Shown piece after piece: positions 8,130 to 15,528 of a DNA stretch of 31,265 nt. Below the pieces are notes generated by a model. That model saw only the letters and a list, made by a program, of their open reading frames with translations. It was not told the origin of the DNA and did no database searches. The position numbers were made by a program, and so were the translations under genes. How positions within the stretch are numbered: the stretch's first letter is position 1; each line of letters opens with the position of its first letter. Origin of the DNA: CAYXFZ01 sp964464385 (GTDB lineage Bacteria; Planctomycetota; UBA1135); contig CAYXFZ010000017.1 in assembly GCA_964464385.1 (NCBI GenBank), forward strand, positions 1 to 31,265, written 5' to 3'.

Positions 8130-9184
8130 TGCATTCGTCCTCCTTCTTTTTGCTGCAGATGCTCTAACAAGAGACGGGCAGCGCGAAGCTGAGGGCGGCT
8201 TTCCAGCAAGGCCAGGAGAATGCCCCGCGCGGCCGCTGGCCGGCCCTCTCGGATTGACAAACGCGCGTCCAAGAGTTGTTCACGCCATGTTCGTTGATCG
8301 GGTGCCAAGCGGCGCAAGGCCAAGCGAGCTTCTTGGTGCCTACCCAGAGAAGAAAGAACCCGTGCGAGTCCAGCAATGGACTTGGCGTCACTATGGCCAG
8401 CTTCGGCGAGGAATTGGAACAACCTCTCGGCGGCGGAAAAATCCCCGGCCGCTTCTGCCTTGAGAGCCGCGGCTTTCACGGGATCTCCAGCGGAGAGATC
8501 CAATCCCAGCCGGCCAGCCAAGACGCGGGGAGCGGGAAGATCAGAGTTGCGGGTCAAGGCCTCACTCCAAGCAGCAGCGGCAGCATCTAGTTGGCCTTCC
8601 GCCAAGTAGAGGTCGCCGGCAATCGCCCAATGAACCGCTTCTTCAGAATTTTCAGTCAAGAGATGTTCGACAAAGTCGTTTGCGGTTTCACCCTGGCCGG
8701 TGGAAGCATGGTGTGTCATCACGGCACGAGCCAACAAAGGGTCTTGGCCCGAAAGTTGCCAACCGAGACGCAGTGCATTGCCAGCGGCTTCAGGCTCTCG
8801 ATTTTCCATGAGAGCGGCGGCATAAACCATGTGGGCCGAAGGATCGGTGGGGTCGGCGGACACCGCCTTTTCGGCGAAGGCCAAGGATGCACGGACATCC
8901 CCTTCGGAAAGGTAAAGGCGGGCGAGGGCAGAATGGCTGGCACCATCACTCGCATCCACATCACAGGCTTCTCGCAAGTAGCGCTTGGCTTCTGGGATCA
9001 TGTCCCTTTCCAAGGCGCGCCAAGCGAAGGAACGCAATATTTCCCCGCGGGATTCACTCCAGGCTGAAGGAGTACCCGGGGTTGGTGCGGTCGGCAAATC
9101 TACAACTAGGCCATTGACCGTCGTCGTGGAGGAACAAGAAGTGGCTAGAAGGCAAAGGCAAGAGAGGGCAAGGACCGGTTTCAT
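8126..9184 (-). CDS. TPR-repeat lipoprotein of the secretion operon
   Basis: 352 aa. It has a lipoprotein signal, with the hydrophobic stretch 'ALSCLCLLATSC' placing the lipidated Cys at about residue 17. The mature protein is made of helical repeats: TPR-like units such as 'ASHSALARLYLSEGDVRASLAFAEKAVSADP' type (about residues 80-115), further units to about 200, and more at about 230-350. In pili systems TPR lipoproteins of the PilF/PilW kind act as pilotins for the secretin. This gene follows the secretin with a 4-bp overlap, so that role is likely but inferred. The final helices are Arg/Leu-rich. Confidence 0.75.
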   Translation of the reverse strand: MKPVLALSCLCLLATSCSSTTTVNGLVVDLPTAPTPGTPSAWSESRGEILRSFAWRALERDMIPEAKRYLREACDVDASDGASHSALARLYLSEGDVRASLAFAEKAVSADPTDPSAHMVYAAALMENREPEAAGNALRLGWQLSGQDPLLARAVMTHHASTGQGETANDFVEHLLTENSEEAVHWAIAGDLYLAEGQLDAAAAAWSEALTRNSDLPAPRVLAGRLGLDLSAGDPVKAAALKAEAAGDFSAAERLFQFLAEAGHSDAKSIAGLARVLSSLGRHQEARLALRRLAPDQRTWREQLLDARLSIREGRPAAARGILLALLESRPQLRAARLLLEHLQQKEGGRMQ

Positions 9185-10836
9185 CGCTGGACTCCGCGTT
9201 CCATTTCTTCGATCAAGCGCAAGGACTCTCGGAGCTCATCATCTTCTTCAATTTTTGATTGAAGTTGACGAGCGCAGTGTTCCGCAAATGCGGCAAGGTC
9301 GGGATCTGCGGGCATGGCGGTAAGACCCCATTCGGCGCGGGCCAGAGCCAACTCGGCGTTGCCACTGGCCAACGCGTCAGTGGCCTCCACGTACATGCGG
9401 CGAGCGTAGGAAGGACGCAAATAACCGTGATGGGATGCCGTCAGTCGGGCTTGTGCAGCTGCAAAGCGACGTTGTGCCTCGTTGGCACGGCGGTCCAGGC
9501 CCTCCTCGTCGACGATGTGAGGAGTCAGCATGACGATGATCTCGGTGCGAGATTCGGACTGAGATTCTTGGCGGAACAGCGCTCCAAGCCAGGGAATGTT
9601 GCCCAATACCGGTATTTGGCTCACGGTGGTCGCCACAGAGTTTTCCATGAGTCCGCCAATGACTACGGTGTGCCCAGAGCGAACCAGGATATTGGTGGAA
9701 ACCTCCGTTGTACTTTCGTCGGGCAGACCGGTCGTGGGGTTGATGGAACCATCGGAGTTCTCGGGATGAATCTCCATGCGCACCCAACCGTCTTCGCTAA
9801 TGAAGGGGCGGAAAGACAGCGAGGTGCCAACCTCCAGAAAATTCACGTCTTGGACCGTCGTGGTCATGGTCGTGGTCGTCGTCTGGTAACCAATCTTGCG
9901 ACCGACCAGAACTTGTGCGGCATGTCGGTTCAGAGTCAACACATGTGGGTTGGAGAGCACCGTGGCATTGCCGACGTCCTCCAGGGCGTGAATGAACATG
10001 CCGACCTGATTGCGAAGAATGCCGACATGAAGGCCACTTGCACTGGGGTCCGTGAAACCACGCTGGGAGAGGCCGAGTAACCAGTCCTGCAATTGCGATC
10101 CACCGACATTCGCACCCGTAAAGCCGTCCGTCACGCTGGTAGATCCGCCCATGGCCTGAAAATCAATGCCGCCAAGGGCAGTGAAGTCCACTCCCAAAGT
10201 GGAATCATCCGTCAGAGAAATGGCCATGATTGTGGCTTCGACCAAAACCTGCAGCGGAGGAGTGTCCAGCTGTTGAAGCAGGGTTTGAATGCGTTTTTGA
10301 GTTTCCGCAGAGGCCATCAGGAGCATCATTTCTCCCGTAGCAAGTTCATTGCCGCCGAGTTCCGACATACTGTCCAAACCGGAAGAGGCGGATGGCGCAA
10401 CGATCAAGGTCTCGCCGGGGGCCAAAAGCGGCTTGATCATGGGTTCCACTTCTTCTGCGCGCAAATGATTCAGGCGTAGAACAAGAGGTTCATATTTTGT
10501 CGTGGCGATCAAACTTCCATCCTCGTTCGCCAGAGGAACGACTGTCAAAAATTGACCTTCGACCATTGCCCGGAAACCGTTTGCCGCGAGGATCCGTTCC
10601 AGAGCTTCGCGAACGGGAGCATTCTTCAAGTTCAGAGAAACCGTGCCCTGAACGTTTGGGCCATAAACGAGGTTTAGACCGTAGTTGGCGCTGAACATTT
10701 CCAACACCTCCGCGAGATCTTGATTGCGCAAGTTGATGGTGACCGTTTCTTCAACGGGCAAAATGCTCGGCTCTTGCCCGAGAACCACGGGCGTAGTCAC
10801 AAGTGCTACGAGCAGTGCAGGAAGGAGGGATTTCAT
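9181..10836 (-). CDS. gspD: Secretin (GspD/PilQ family) outer-membrane channel
   Basis: 551 aa with a cleavable signal peptide ('LLPALLVALVTTPVVLGQ'). Residues about 30-100 are an STN/N0-type domain ('VTINLRNQDLAEVLEMFS'). An N1-like module follows ('LRLNHLRAEEVEPMIKPLL', about 125-200). The secretin core (about 200-440) has 'VEATIMAI', 'NATVLSNPHVLTL', 'VLVGRKIGY' and the signature 'VPVLGNIPWLGALF' type sequence (here IPVLGNIPWLG) before 'TEIIVMLTPHIV'. The length is shorter than classical GspD and matches one or two N domains, as in PilQ-like or reduced secretins. About 100 residues follow the core and are helical and charged; they might bind the TPR lipoprotein encoded next. It overlaps both neighbours by 4 bp. 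Confidence 0.92.
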   Translation of the reverse strand: MKSLLPALLVALVTTPVVLGQEPSILPVEETVTINLRNQDLAEVLEMFSANYGLNLVYGPNVQGTVSLNLKNAPVREALERILAANGFRAMVEGQFLTVVPLANEDGSLIATTKYEPLVLRLNHLRAEEVEPMIKPLLAPGETLIVAPSASSGLDSMSELGGNELATGEMMLLMASAETQKRIQTLLQQLDTPPLQVLVEATIMAISLTDDSTLGVDFTALGGIDFQAMGGSTSVTDGFTGANVGGSQLQDWLLGLSQRGFTDPSASGLHVGILRNQVGMFIHALEDVGNATVLSNPHVLTLNRHAAQVLVGRKIGYQTTTTTMTTTVQDVNFLEVGTSLSFRPFISEDGWVRMEIHPENSDGSINPTTGLPDESTTEVSTNILVRSGHTVVIGGLMENSVATTVSQIPVLGNIPWLGALFRQESQSESRTEIIVMLTPHIVDEEGLDRRANEAQRRFAAAQARLTASHHGYLRPSYARRMYVEATDALASGNAELALARAEWGLTAMPADPDLAAFAEHCARQLQSKIEEDDELRESLRLIEEMERGVQR

Positions 10837-11402
10837 GGTTGTGTGGTGCGGATCGGCGCCGGAAGTGAATTCCAGGATTCCATGCGCAGAGTCAAGGAAC
10901 GGGTGCCGTCCAAGAGCACGACTTCACGTGGCCGGACGTCCCCAACGAAATATCGGCCGAAACGGTGTCCTTCCTGAACAGCAACGCCATCCAGAAAGGC
11001 CCATCGAACTGGCCCAAGTAGTGCTGTTCCAGAGAGTTGCGGCAATCCTGGTTTGTAGGAAGTTTCGTCCCCGGGTGGGTTTCCAGGGAGAATGACCTCC
11101 AATTCTTCGGCTTGGGTCGCGGCCAAACCCAGGGGACCGCTCCATTGGCGGAGCCTTTCCCAGGCCTCGTCAAAGGAGTGAATCTGGGTTTCCGGGGAGG
11201 AGGCAATCGGTTCCGCGATCGGCCCCATCGGGATCGGGTCCGTGTCCACACCGGGAATCATCGGAGGGCTGGGTTCCGGCTCGTTGCCAAAGAGGATGCC
11301 ACACCATGTCCAGACCGCAACCAGAAGGAAAAAGCCCAAAGCCATACTTTTACCCTTGCTGGCAAAGAGTTCCTTTTTCAGGACTTGGACGGATTCGTTC
11401 AT
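10833..11402 (-). CDS. PilP/GspC-like inner-membrane-to-secretin connector
   Basis: 189 aa. A short cytoplasmic N-terminus is followed by one transmembrane helix ('MALGFFLLVAVWTWCGIL', about 20-38), a Pro-rich periplasmic linker (about 40-75) and a small beta domain near the C-terminus ('LSGTALLGPVRWAFLDGV', 'VGDVRPREVVLLDG', 'RSLTLRM'). That beta domain matches the homology-region fold of GspC and PilP, which contacts the secretin N0 domain. The position directly before the secretin fits. It overlaps the PilO-like gene and the secretin gene by 4 bp each. Sequence alone does not decide between GspC and PilP. Confidence 0.7.
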   Translation of the reverse strand: MNESVQVLKKELFASKGKSMALGFFLLVAVWTWCGILFGNEPEPSPPMIPGVDTDPIPMGPIAEPIASSPETQIHSFDEAWERLRQWSGPLGLAATQAEELEVILPGNPPGDETSYKPGLPQLSGTALLGPVRWAFLDGVAVQEGHRFGRYFVGDVRPREVVLLDGTRSLTLRMESWNSLPAPIRTTQP

Positions 11403-11935
11403 GCTCCTGCCTCTTCGGGGGTGGGAGGCAATGCGGGGACTTGAAATTCCCCCATCAGGCGAACACTTGCATTGCTATTTTCATCGGGGAGGATCAGACT
11501 CACTTCTTGGAACCGTGCCCGCAGTTGGCCGCGTTCCAAGCGATCCACCAAACGCACCAGACTCTCGTAATCCGCTTCGGCCTGCAATGTCCAAGAAGGA
11601 TGGGTTCCTTCAAGATTGAGGATTTGTCGAACCGTAACTTGGATTCCCAGCTCACGTGCTGTGACGACCGCCCGTTTTTGCACCAACAGAGGGTTGAGTT
11701 CGTTTTCCAAATCCACCAATGCATCTTCAGCAATGGGTTGGAGATCGGTCCAGCGATCGAGCAGGAGATCTCGCTCACGCAGATTCCGGTTGGCTTCCAA
11801 AGCGCGGGTTTCCCAGTTTTGAAGAAGGTCTCTGGCTCCTTGGTAACGGTGTTGGGACTCTGAGACGGAACTCAACCAGACCAGGAAGGGGGTCAGAAAG
11901 AGAGCAGCCCAAAAGGAGAATTTGCGGCGATTCAT
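11399..11935 (-). CDS. PilO/GspM-like assembly platform protein
   Basis: 178 aa. The N-terminal transmembrane helix ('FSFWAALFLTPFLVWLSSV') is followed by a long coiled-coil region with many Arg, Glu and Leu residues (about 30-85), then a ferredoxin-like domain with 'SWTLQAEADYESLVRLVDRLERGQLRARFQ' spacing, typical of PilO/GspM. In known machines it dimerises with the PilN/GspL protein in the inner membrane. It lies between the PilN-like and PilP-like genes with 4-bp overlaps on both sides. The C-terminus is Pro/Glu-rich. Confidence 0.75.
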   Translation of the reverse strand: MNRRKFSFWAALFLTPFLVWLSSVSESQHRYQGARDLLQNWETRALEANRNLRERDLLLDRWTDLQPIAEDALVDLENELNPLLVQKRAVVTARELGIQVTVRQILNLEGTHPSWTLQAEADYESLVRLVDRLERGQLRARFQEVSLILPDENSNASVRLMGEFQVPALPPTPEEAGA

Positions 11936-12498
11936 CGGGAACTCCTCCCTTGCTGCAGGGGTTGAGAGGCCTCGATTTGCACCCGCAACATTTCTGCAGT
12001 TTCAGGCACCAGTTCCGTGCGCAGAGTCCGGGCTCGGGGCCAGCCCGTGAATTTTTGCAAACGACCCGGCAAACCCAACAAGGCCTCGTCGTCTTGGACT
12101 AAGGCGGTACTTTCCAACTGAACTCCTGTCTTGGAGTCCACGGACCAGCGCAGAGTTTCAAACGAGGCAGTTGGGCCGACAGCGGCAGACAAACCTGCGA
12201 ACAACCAAGCGGCTGTGGGGCGCTCGATATGAGAGACCAAAGGATCAAGATAAGGAGCAATGGTACTCATTTCAACGAACACTCGGGACATCTCCCCTCG
12301 AGCCACAAGGACCTCTTCATCGGGTTGCAGGCTGTCCAAGGCCTGTTGTTCGAAGATCTGGGATTGCCACGAAAGGAGTTGTGCAACGCCCAAGCAAAGA
12401 GTGGCGAAAATTCCGACCCAAGCAATTCGCATCGGCGTACGGCGCCGATCCAAATGATCCAGGAAGGCTTCTTCCGGCAGGAAATCGGCAGTTTTCAA
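11932..12498 (-). CDS. pilN: PilN-like assembly platform protein
   Basis: About 188 aa from the TTG at 12498. I prefer this start because it forms a TTGA 4-bp overlap with the pilM stop, the spacing seen at most junctions here, and has GAGG 7 nt upstream; a GTG at 12537 would overlap pilM by 43 bp. The product has a short basic cytoplasmic segment, one transmembrane helix ('IAWVGIFATLCLGVAQLL'), then a helical stretch and a small alpha/beta domain as in PilN or the periplasmic part of GspL. It is expected to pair with the PilO-like protein next door and to hold PilM at the membrane. Sequence similarity is weak in this family; order is the main evidence. Confidence 0.72.
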   Translation of the reverse strand: MKTADFLPEEAFLDHLDRRRTPMRIAWVGIFATLCLGVAQLLSWQSQIFEQQALDSLQPDEEVLVARGEMSRVFVEMSTIAPYLDPLVSHIERPTAAWLFAGLSAAVGPTASFETLRWSVDSKTGVQLESTALVQDDEALLGLPGRLQKFTGWPRARTLRTELVPETAEMLRVQIEASQPLQQGRSSR

Positions 12499-13574
12499 AC
12501 GAAACCTCGCATGGCCAAACCAAGAGCGCCGCACCACAAATGTTCTTCATCCCGGATTTCTTCCGGGGCTCGGATTCCCAAAGCGGAGAATGGAGCAGCC
12601 AATCCCACCGGCATGTTGAGGGCAGAACCCACCGCCTTTTCCACTTCGGGCAACGAAGCTCCAAAACCGGTCAACTCAAGCCCAGAGAGGCGAGCGCCCT
12701 TATTCCGCGTTGAAAAGTGGCGTAGGCAGGCTCGCACCTCTTGCGCTAAGGACTCCGTTTCGCTCTGGATGCCGTGGAGGACCTCAACAGCACGGCCAAC
12801 CGCACGGCGATGCAGGAGGGCGACGGTGGCTTGGCCCGGGCCTATTTCCGGTTCGGATTCGGATTCGGATTCGGAGTCGGAGAAGGCCAGCGTATCCATG
12901 GACTCCACCGAGCCCAAGGCGGAATCCAGGCGTTCGAACAAGCTCCTTCCATCCAATTGAAGAGGCTTGAGGAAACGGATTTCTCCTCCTCGAACGACGC
13001 CGAAAAGGGATTGCGTGAACCCAAGATGCAGGAATCCCCAGGGATCTTCTTCCCCTTGATGGACGGCCTGCAGAGCCCGTGCTGTTGGAAAGGCGGACAT
13101 CTCCAGACCAACAGGGCGAAGACCCAAACTCTCGGCGGCGTTGGTGCAACGCCGGACTTCCGCTGCACCTACGGTCAGGAGCAAGTATTCCTCACGGTCC
13201 AATACATTCTCATCTCCAGTCAGGGGAAGGTAACGGTAACTCAGACCTTCCGGATCCCGGACCAATCTTGCGGCGGTTTCTCGCAGAGCTTCGCCGACGT
13301 GGCCACGATTGGCCGAATCCACGGGAACCAAGGAAACGGAGACGGCATCTCCACCCAGAGCAAGGACAGCATCGGTTCCACGCAATCGCAGGGAACGAAT
13401 TCGGCTTTGAATCTGATCCGCTGCAGCCGCCTGGCGGCCTAGGCCGCGAGCGGAGACGCAAGTATGGGAACGAACCGCCCAATATCCACCCAGATTTCCT
13501 TGCAATTGCAGAAAACGAGTTTCCAAGGCGCCAAAGTGGACACCAATGGGCGAAGTCCGCGTGATCAGTTTCAC
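12495..13574 (-). CDS. pilM: PilM-like actin-fold cytoplasmic protein
   Basis: 359 aa. The N-terminus 'IGVHFGALETRFLQL' matches the first phosphate-loop strand of PilM/GspL actin-like proteins. A second half begins near 'WGFLHLGFTQSLFGVVRGGEIRFLK' (about residue 185), with a C-terminal 'LSGLELTGFGASLPEVEKAV' glycine-containing loop. In known systems PilM binds the PilN N-terminus and links the platform to the ATPase. An odd insert of alternating Ser and Glu (about 'SDSESESESEPE', residues 231-242) is encoded by a hexanucleotide repeat at 12852-12881. The gene starts 8 nt after the 57-aa protein and its stop overlaps the start of pilN. Confidence 0.8.
   Translation of the reverse strand: MKLITRTSPIGVHFGALETRFLQLQGNLGGYWAVRSHTCVSARGLGRQAAAADQIQSRIRSLRLRGTDAVLALGGDAVSVSLVPVDSANRGHVGEALRETAARLVRDPEGLSYRYLPLTGDENVLDREEYLLLTVGAAEVRRCTNAAESLGLRPVGLEMSAFPTARALQAVHQGEEDPWGFLHLGFTQSLFGVVRGGEIRFLKPLQLDGRSLFERLDSALGSVESMDTLAFSDSESESESEPEIGPGQATVALLHRRAVGRAVEVLHGIQSETESLAQEVRACLRHFSTRNKGARLSGLELTGFGASLPEVEKAVGSALNMPVGLAAPFSALGIRAPEEIRDEEHLWCGALGLAMRGFV
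12852..12881. repeat. Hexanucleotide tandem repeat TTCGGA inside pilM
   Basis: Four perfect TTCGGA units (12852-12875) are followed by GTCGGA. On the coding strand they read TCC GAA, giving a Ser-Glu run. Length changes of one unit would add or remove two residues without a frameshift. Confidence 0.85.
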
Positions 13575-13582
13575 GTTTGGTT

Positions 13583-13756
13583 TTAGGAATCCTGGTTGGA
13601 GTGGGCCAAGCTCGTCACCGCCAAGTCACTCTTGGCGCTGAAGGAGTCCACTAGAATCGACTCTTCGAAAAGAGTTGCGGCTGCCGAAACAACGAGCACA
13701 AAACACAGAGCGGCGATGAATGCCGGCAAGGGACGTTTTTGGAATGGATCTTTCAC
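13583..13756 (-). CDS. 57-aa single-pass membrane protein in the secretion operon
   Basis: The GTG at 13756 overlaps the TGA of the pseudopilin gene (GTGA), the same 4-bp coupling used elsewhere in the operon. The product is 57 aa: a basic N-terminus 'MKDPFQKRP', a hydrophobic helix 'LPAFIAALCFVLVVSAAATLF', then a Ser/Asp-rich tail of about 27 residues that should face the periplasm. It ends 8 nt before pilM. The gap just upstream makes this protein look like a C-terminal extension of the pseudopilin, but the pseudopilin stop is visible at 13753-13755. I do not recognise a family. Its place between major pseudopilin and PilM suggests a small partner of the assembly platform (inference). Confidence 0.75.
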   Translation of the reverse strand: MKDPFQKRPLPAFIAALCFVLVVSAAATLFEESILVDSFSAKSDLAVTSLAHSNQDS

Positions 13757-14260
13757 AGTTCGTAAACNNNNNNNNNNTCCGTCCGGCGCGGTGGCTGAGG
13801 AGTTGGCTTTGAATTCACCACTGTCGGTGAAGAACACCCAGCCAGTTTGATTCGTAGGACCCTGGAAGATGGCACTGTTGGCAACCACCAACACTGTGTC
13901 CAGGAGGTTGAAGCGGTTGACGGGCATGGTTTCCGTCAAAAAAGGTCCATATGCAAAACCGGGAGTTCCTACCGGGGCCCACTGGCCAGTGGAATTCGTG
14001 CCAAGCAGCAATTGATTGCGGAAGGCCGTCTCGTTCCAGCTATCTCCGTCCCAACCCGGGAATTGGTCCGCGTGCTGAAAGGCGTAGTAATCCACGGCCG
14101 TCCGGACCCGTTGCAGTTCCTGACGAAGGGTTGAAACTTCGGCATCGGCAACAGTGCTTCCCAGGGACGGAATGGCCATCCCAGCCAACATCACGACAAT
14201 GGCAGCGGCGAGCAGTAGCTCGATCAGGGAGAAGCCTTGGTGGCAGCGCGAGGAGTTCAC
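13753..14260 (-). CDS. gspG: GspG-like major pseudopilin, crosses a scaffold gap
   Basis: First gene of the secretion operon. The GTG start gives a 9-residue leader ending 'HQG', then a perfect prepilin helix 'FSLIELLLAAAIVVMLAGMA' with Gly-1, Phe+1 and Glu+5. The domain has the GspG-type pattern 'RQELQRVRTAVDYYAFQHAD', 'GWVFFTDSGEFKAN' and 'APDG' near the end. The gap at 13768-13777 interrupts the last residues; beyond it the codons GTT TAC GAA CTG TGA give 'VYEL' and stop, a usual end for this family. The two sides are not in the same frame across 10 bases, so the true gap length differs. GspG forms the pseudopilus shaft. A GGGG run and a sigma-28-like element lie just upstream. Confidence 0.9.
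13768..13777. other. Assembly gap (10 N) near the end of gspG
   Basis: A placeholder run of ten Ns within the last codons of the pseudopilin. If read literally, it fuses gspG to the separate downstream 57-aa gene. Confidence 0.97.
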
Positions 14261-14266
14261 ACCCCC

Positions 14267-14293
14267 TTTTCGGCCGATTCACCACCTAATCTT
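14267..14293 (-). promoter_or_regulatory. Possible sigma-28-type promoter of the secretion operon
   Basis: On the minus strand GCCGAAAA (14274 to 14267) differs by one base from the sigma-28 -10 consensus GCCGATAA. TAAGATTA, 12 nt upstream, agrees with TAAAGTTT at 5 of 8 positions. Transcription would start near the GTG at 14260, giving an almost leaderless mRNA. A FliA/WhiG-type sigma gene lies 3 kb away. This is a weak match and could be chance. Confidence 0.25.
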
Positions 14294-14315
14294 AACGAGT
14301 CTTTCGTAACTCGTT
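14294..14315. promoter_or_regulatory. Inverted repeat between top6A and the secretion operon
   Basis: AACGAGT (14294-14300) and ACTCGTT (14309-14315) are perfect 7-bp arms around an 8-nt loop, 13 bp past the top6A stop codon. No T-tract follows on the minus strand, so it is at best a weak terminator; it may instead be an operator for the gspG operon. Confidence 0.4.
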
Positions 14316-14328
14316 TATGAAAAGATAG

Positions 14329-15528
14329 TTACGGAAGAAATGCCTTCTTTTTCTTCAATTTCGCCGGCAGATATTCCTCAATAACGAAATTGAGGCCCCA
14401 TTTGGCGAATGCCTGCTGCTCAGCCCGCACGCCCATTTTGAGCATCTTTTTGATGGCCCGTTGCCATTTTGGCTGAGCTTGAAAGAAGGGGTCATTCTTA
14501 AGGGCGTCCTTGGCCCGTTTGATGTCCACGGGCAACAAGGGATGGGTGGCATCTTGAAGTCCGAATTCCTCGATATCACTTGGTGTAACCCCAAGAAAAG
14601 AGGCCTTGGGGACGCAAAATTTAGCATTCACGTGGGCGGCAGAACCGGAACCAACCTTCAAAGTTCGGTAAATGTTGCAGATGCCGTAGGGGTCACAGTC
14701 CACGAAAGCAAAAACAGGAAGATTTAGATTGTCCGAAAGCCGCCGGACGAAGCGGCGGGTGGCCCGGGTTGGAACGCCACCGAGTTCCACCAGAATGCAG
14801 TTGGCATTGCGCCAGTAGCGGTGATGGTTGAGGCGTTGAAACATACCACCGGTTTCAATCACGAGGACGAATGAGGCGGTGGACTCCAAACCCAAATGAT
14901 CCACTGAAGATGGAATGGTATAGGCACCAGAACCCATGGCGGTGCAATCGGAGCGAATGGGGTCGTGCGTTTCCGGATCTCGGTCAATGACGACCAATGG
15001 TCCGACAAGGGAGCCACCGTGTTCTTCCGGGATAAACCGAAGAACTTCTCGCGTGATGTTTTTAAGGGAGAACATGCCCTCGATGTCGTCCAATACCGTG
15101 TCGGATTCCCTTTGCTCGTTGAATTTGGCTTCACCCCAATTTTTAGATACGTAATAAGCTTCCCGCTTGGTCGCTATGTCTTGGCTTTCCACGATTTCCT
15201 TTGCCAAGGCCATGAGTCGCAGAGTTTGAGCGAAGGTTTTGACGGAATTAACGTCTAGAGTCCTGGTTTTGAGGTTGCCCGCCATTTCGAAATAGCCTGT
15301 CTTGATGTCGTAACGAACATTGGCGAGGTTGCGTTGCGGCATCGTAAGAGAAGGCAACTTGCCCCTCGTAGCAAAGGAATGGACGTCCCGGGCAACTTCA
15401 GCAATGGAATCCAAGGCGATTTGGGCGAGATTATCGCCGCCCTTTTTTTTGCCACTTGTTTTCTTCCGGTTACTCGACTTTTTAGTCTTCTTTTTTGCCT
15501 TCTTTTTTGCCTTCTTTTTGGTGGCCAT
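14329..15528 (-). CDS. top6A: DNA topoisomerase VI subunit A (Spo11-like)
   Basis: 399 aa, close to archaeal Top6A apart from a tail. Residues 4-30 are a lysine-rich low-complexity tail. The 5Y-CAP domain carries 'KREAYYVSK' with the catalytic tyrosine at Tyr125 or Tyr126. The Toprim domain shows Glu225 ('VIETGG') and Asp277/Asp279 ('FVDCDPYG'), the metal-binding acidic triad of the family, followed by 'NIYRTLKVGS'. Top6A cleaves both DNA strands through a 5'-phosphotyrosine link and works as an A2B2 tetramer with Top6B to relax supercoils and decatenate DNA. Its ATG shares one base with the TAA of top6B (TAATG), so the subunits are probably made in balance. Most bacteria lack this enzyme; it is an archaeal and plant type found in scattered bacterial lineages. 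Confidence 0.95.
   Translation of the reverse strand: MATKKKAKKKAKKKTKKSSNRKKTSGKKKGGDNLAQIALDSIAEVARDVHSFATRGKLPSLTMPQRNLANVRYDIKTGYFEMAGNLKTRTLDVNSVKTFAQTLRLMALAKEIVESQDIATKREAYYVSKNWGEAKFNEQRESDTVLDDIEGMFSLKNITREVLRFIPEEHGGSLVGPLVVIDRDPETHDPIRSDCTAMGSGAYTIPSSVDHLGLESTASFVLVIETGGMFQRLNHHRYWRNANCILVELGGVPTRATRRFVRRLSDNLNLPVFAFVDCDPYGICNIYRTLKVGSGSAAHVNAKFCVPKASFLGVTPSDIEEFGLQDATHPLLPVDIKRAKDALKNDPFFQAQPKWQRAIKKMLKMGVRAEQQAFAKWGLNFVIEEYLPAKLKKKKAFLP
15484..15521. repeat. 12-bp degenerate repeats encoding the Lys tail of Top6A
   Basis: Near-identical units of the form TTTTTTGCCTTC repeat about three times and encode the Lys-Lys-Lys-Ala pattern at the N-terminus of Top6A. Confidence 0.7.

Noticed and set aside
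12852..12881. Hexamer repeat as an on/off phase-variation switch
   Set aside because: The unit is 6 bp, so gain or loss of units keeps the frame; only loop length would change.
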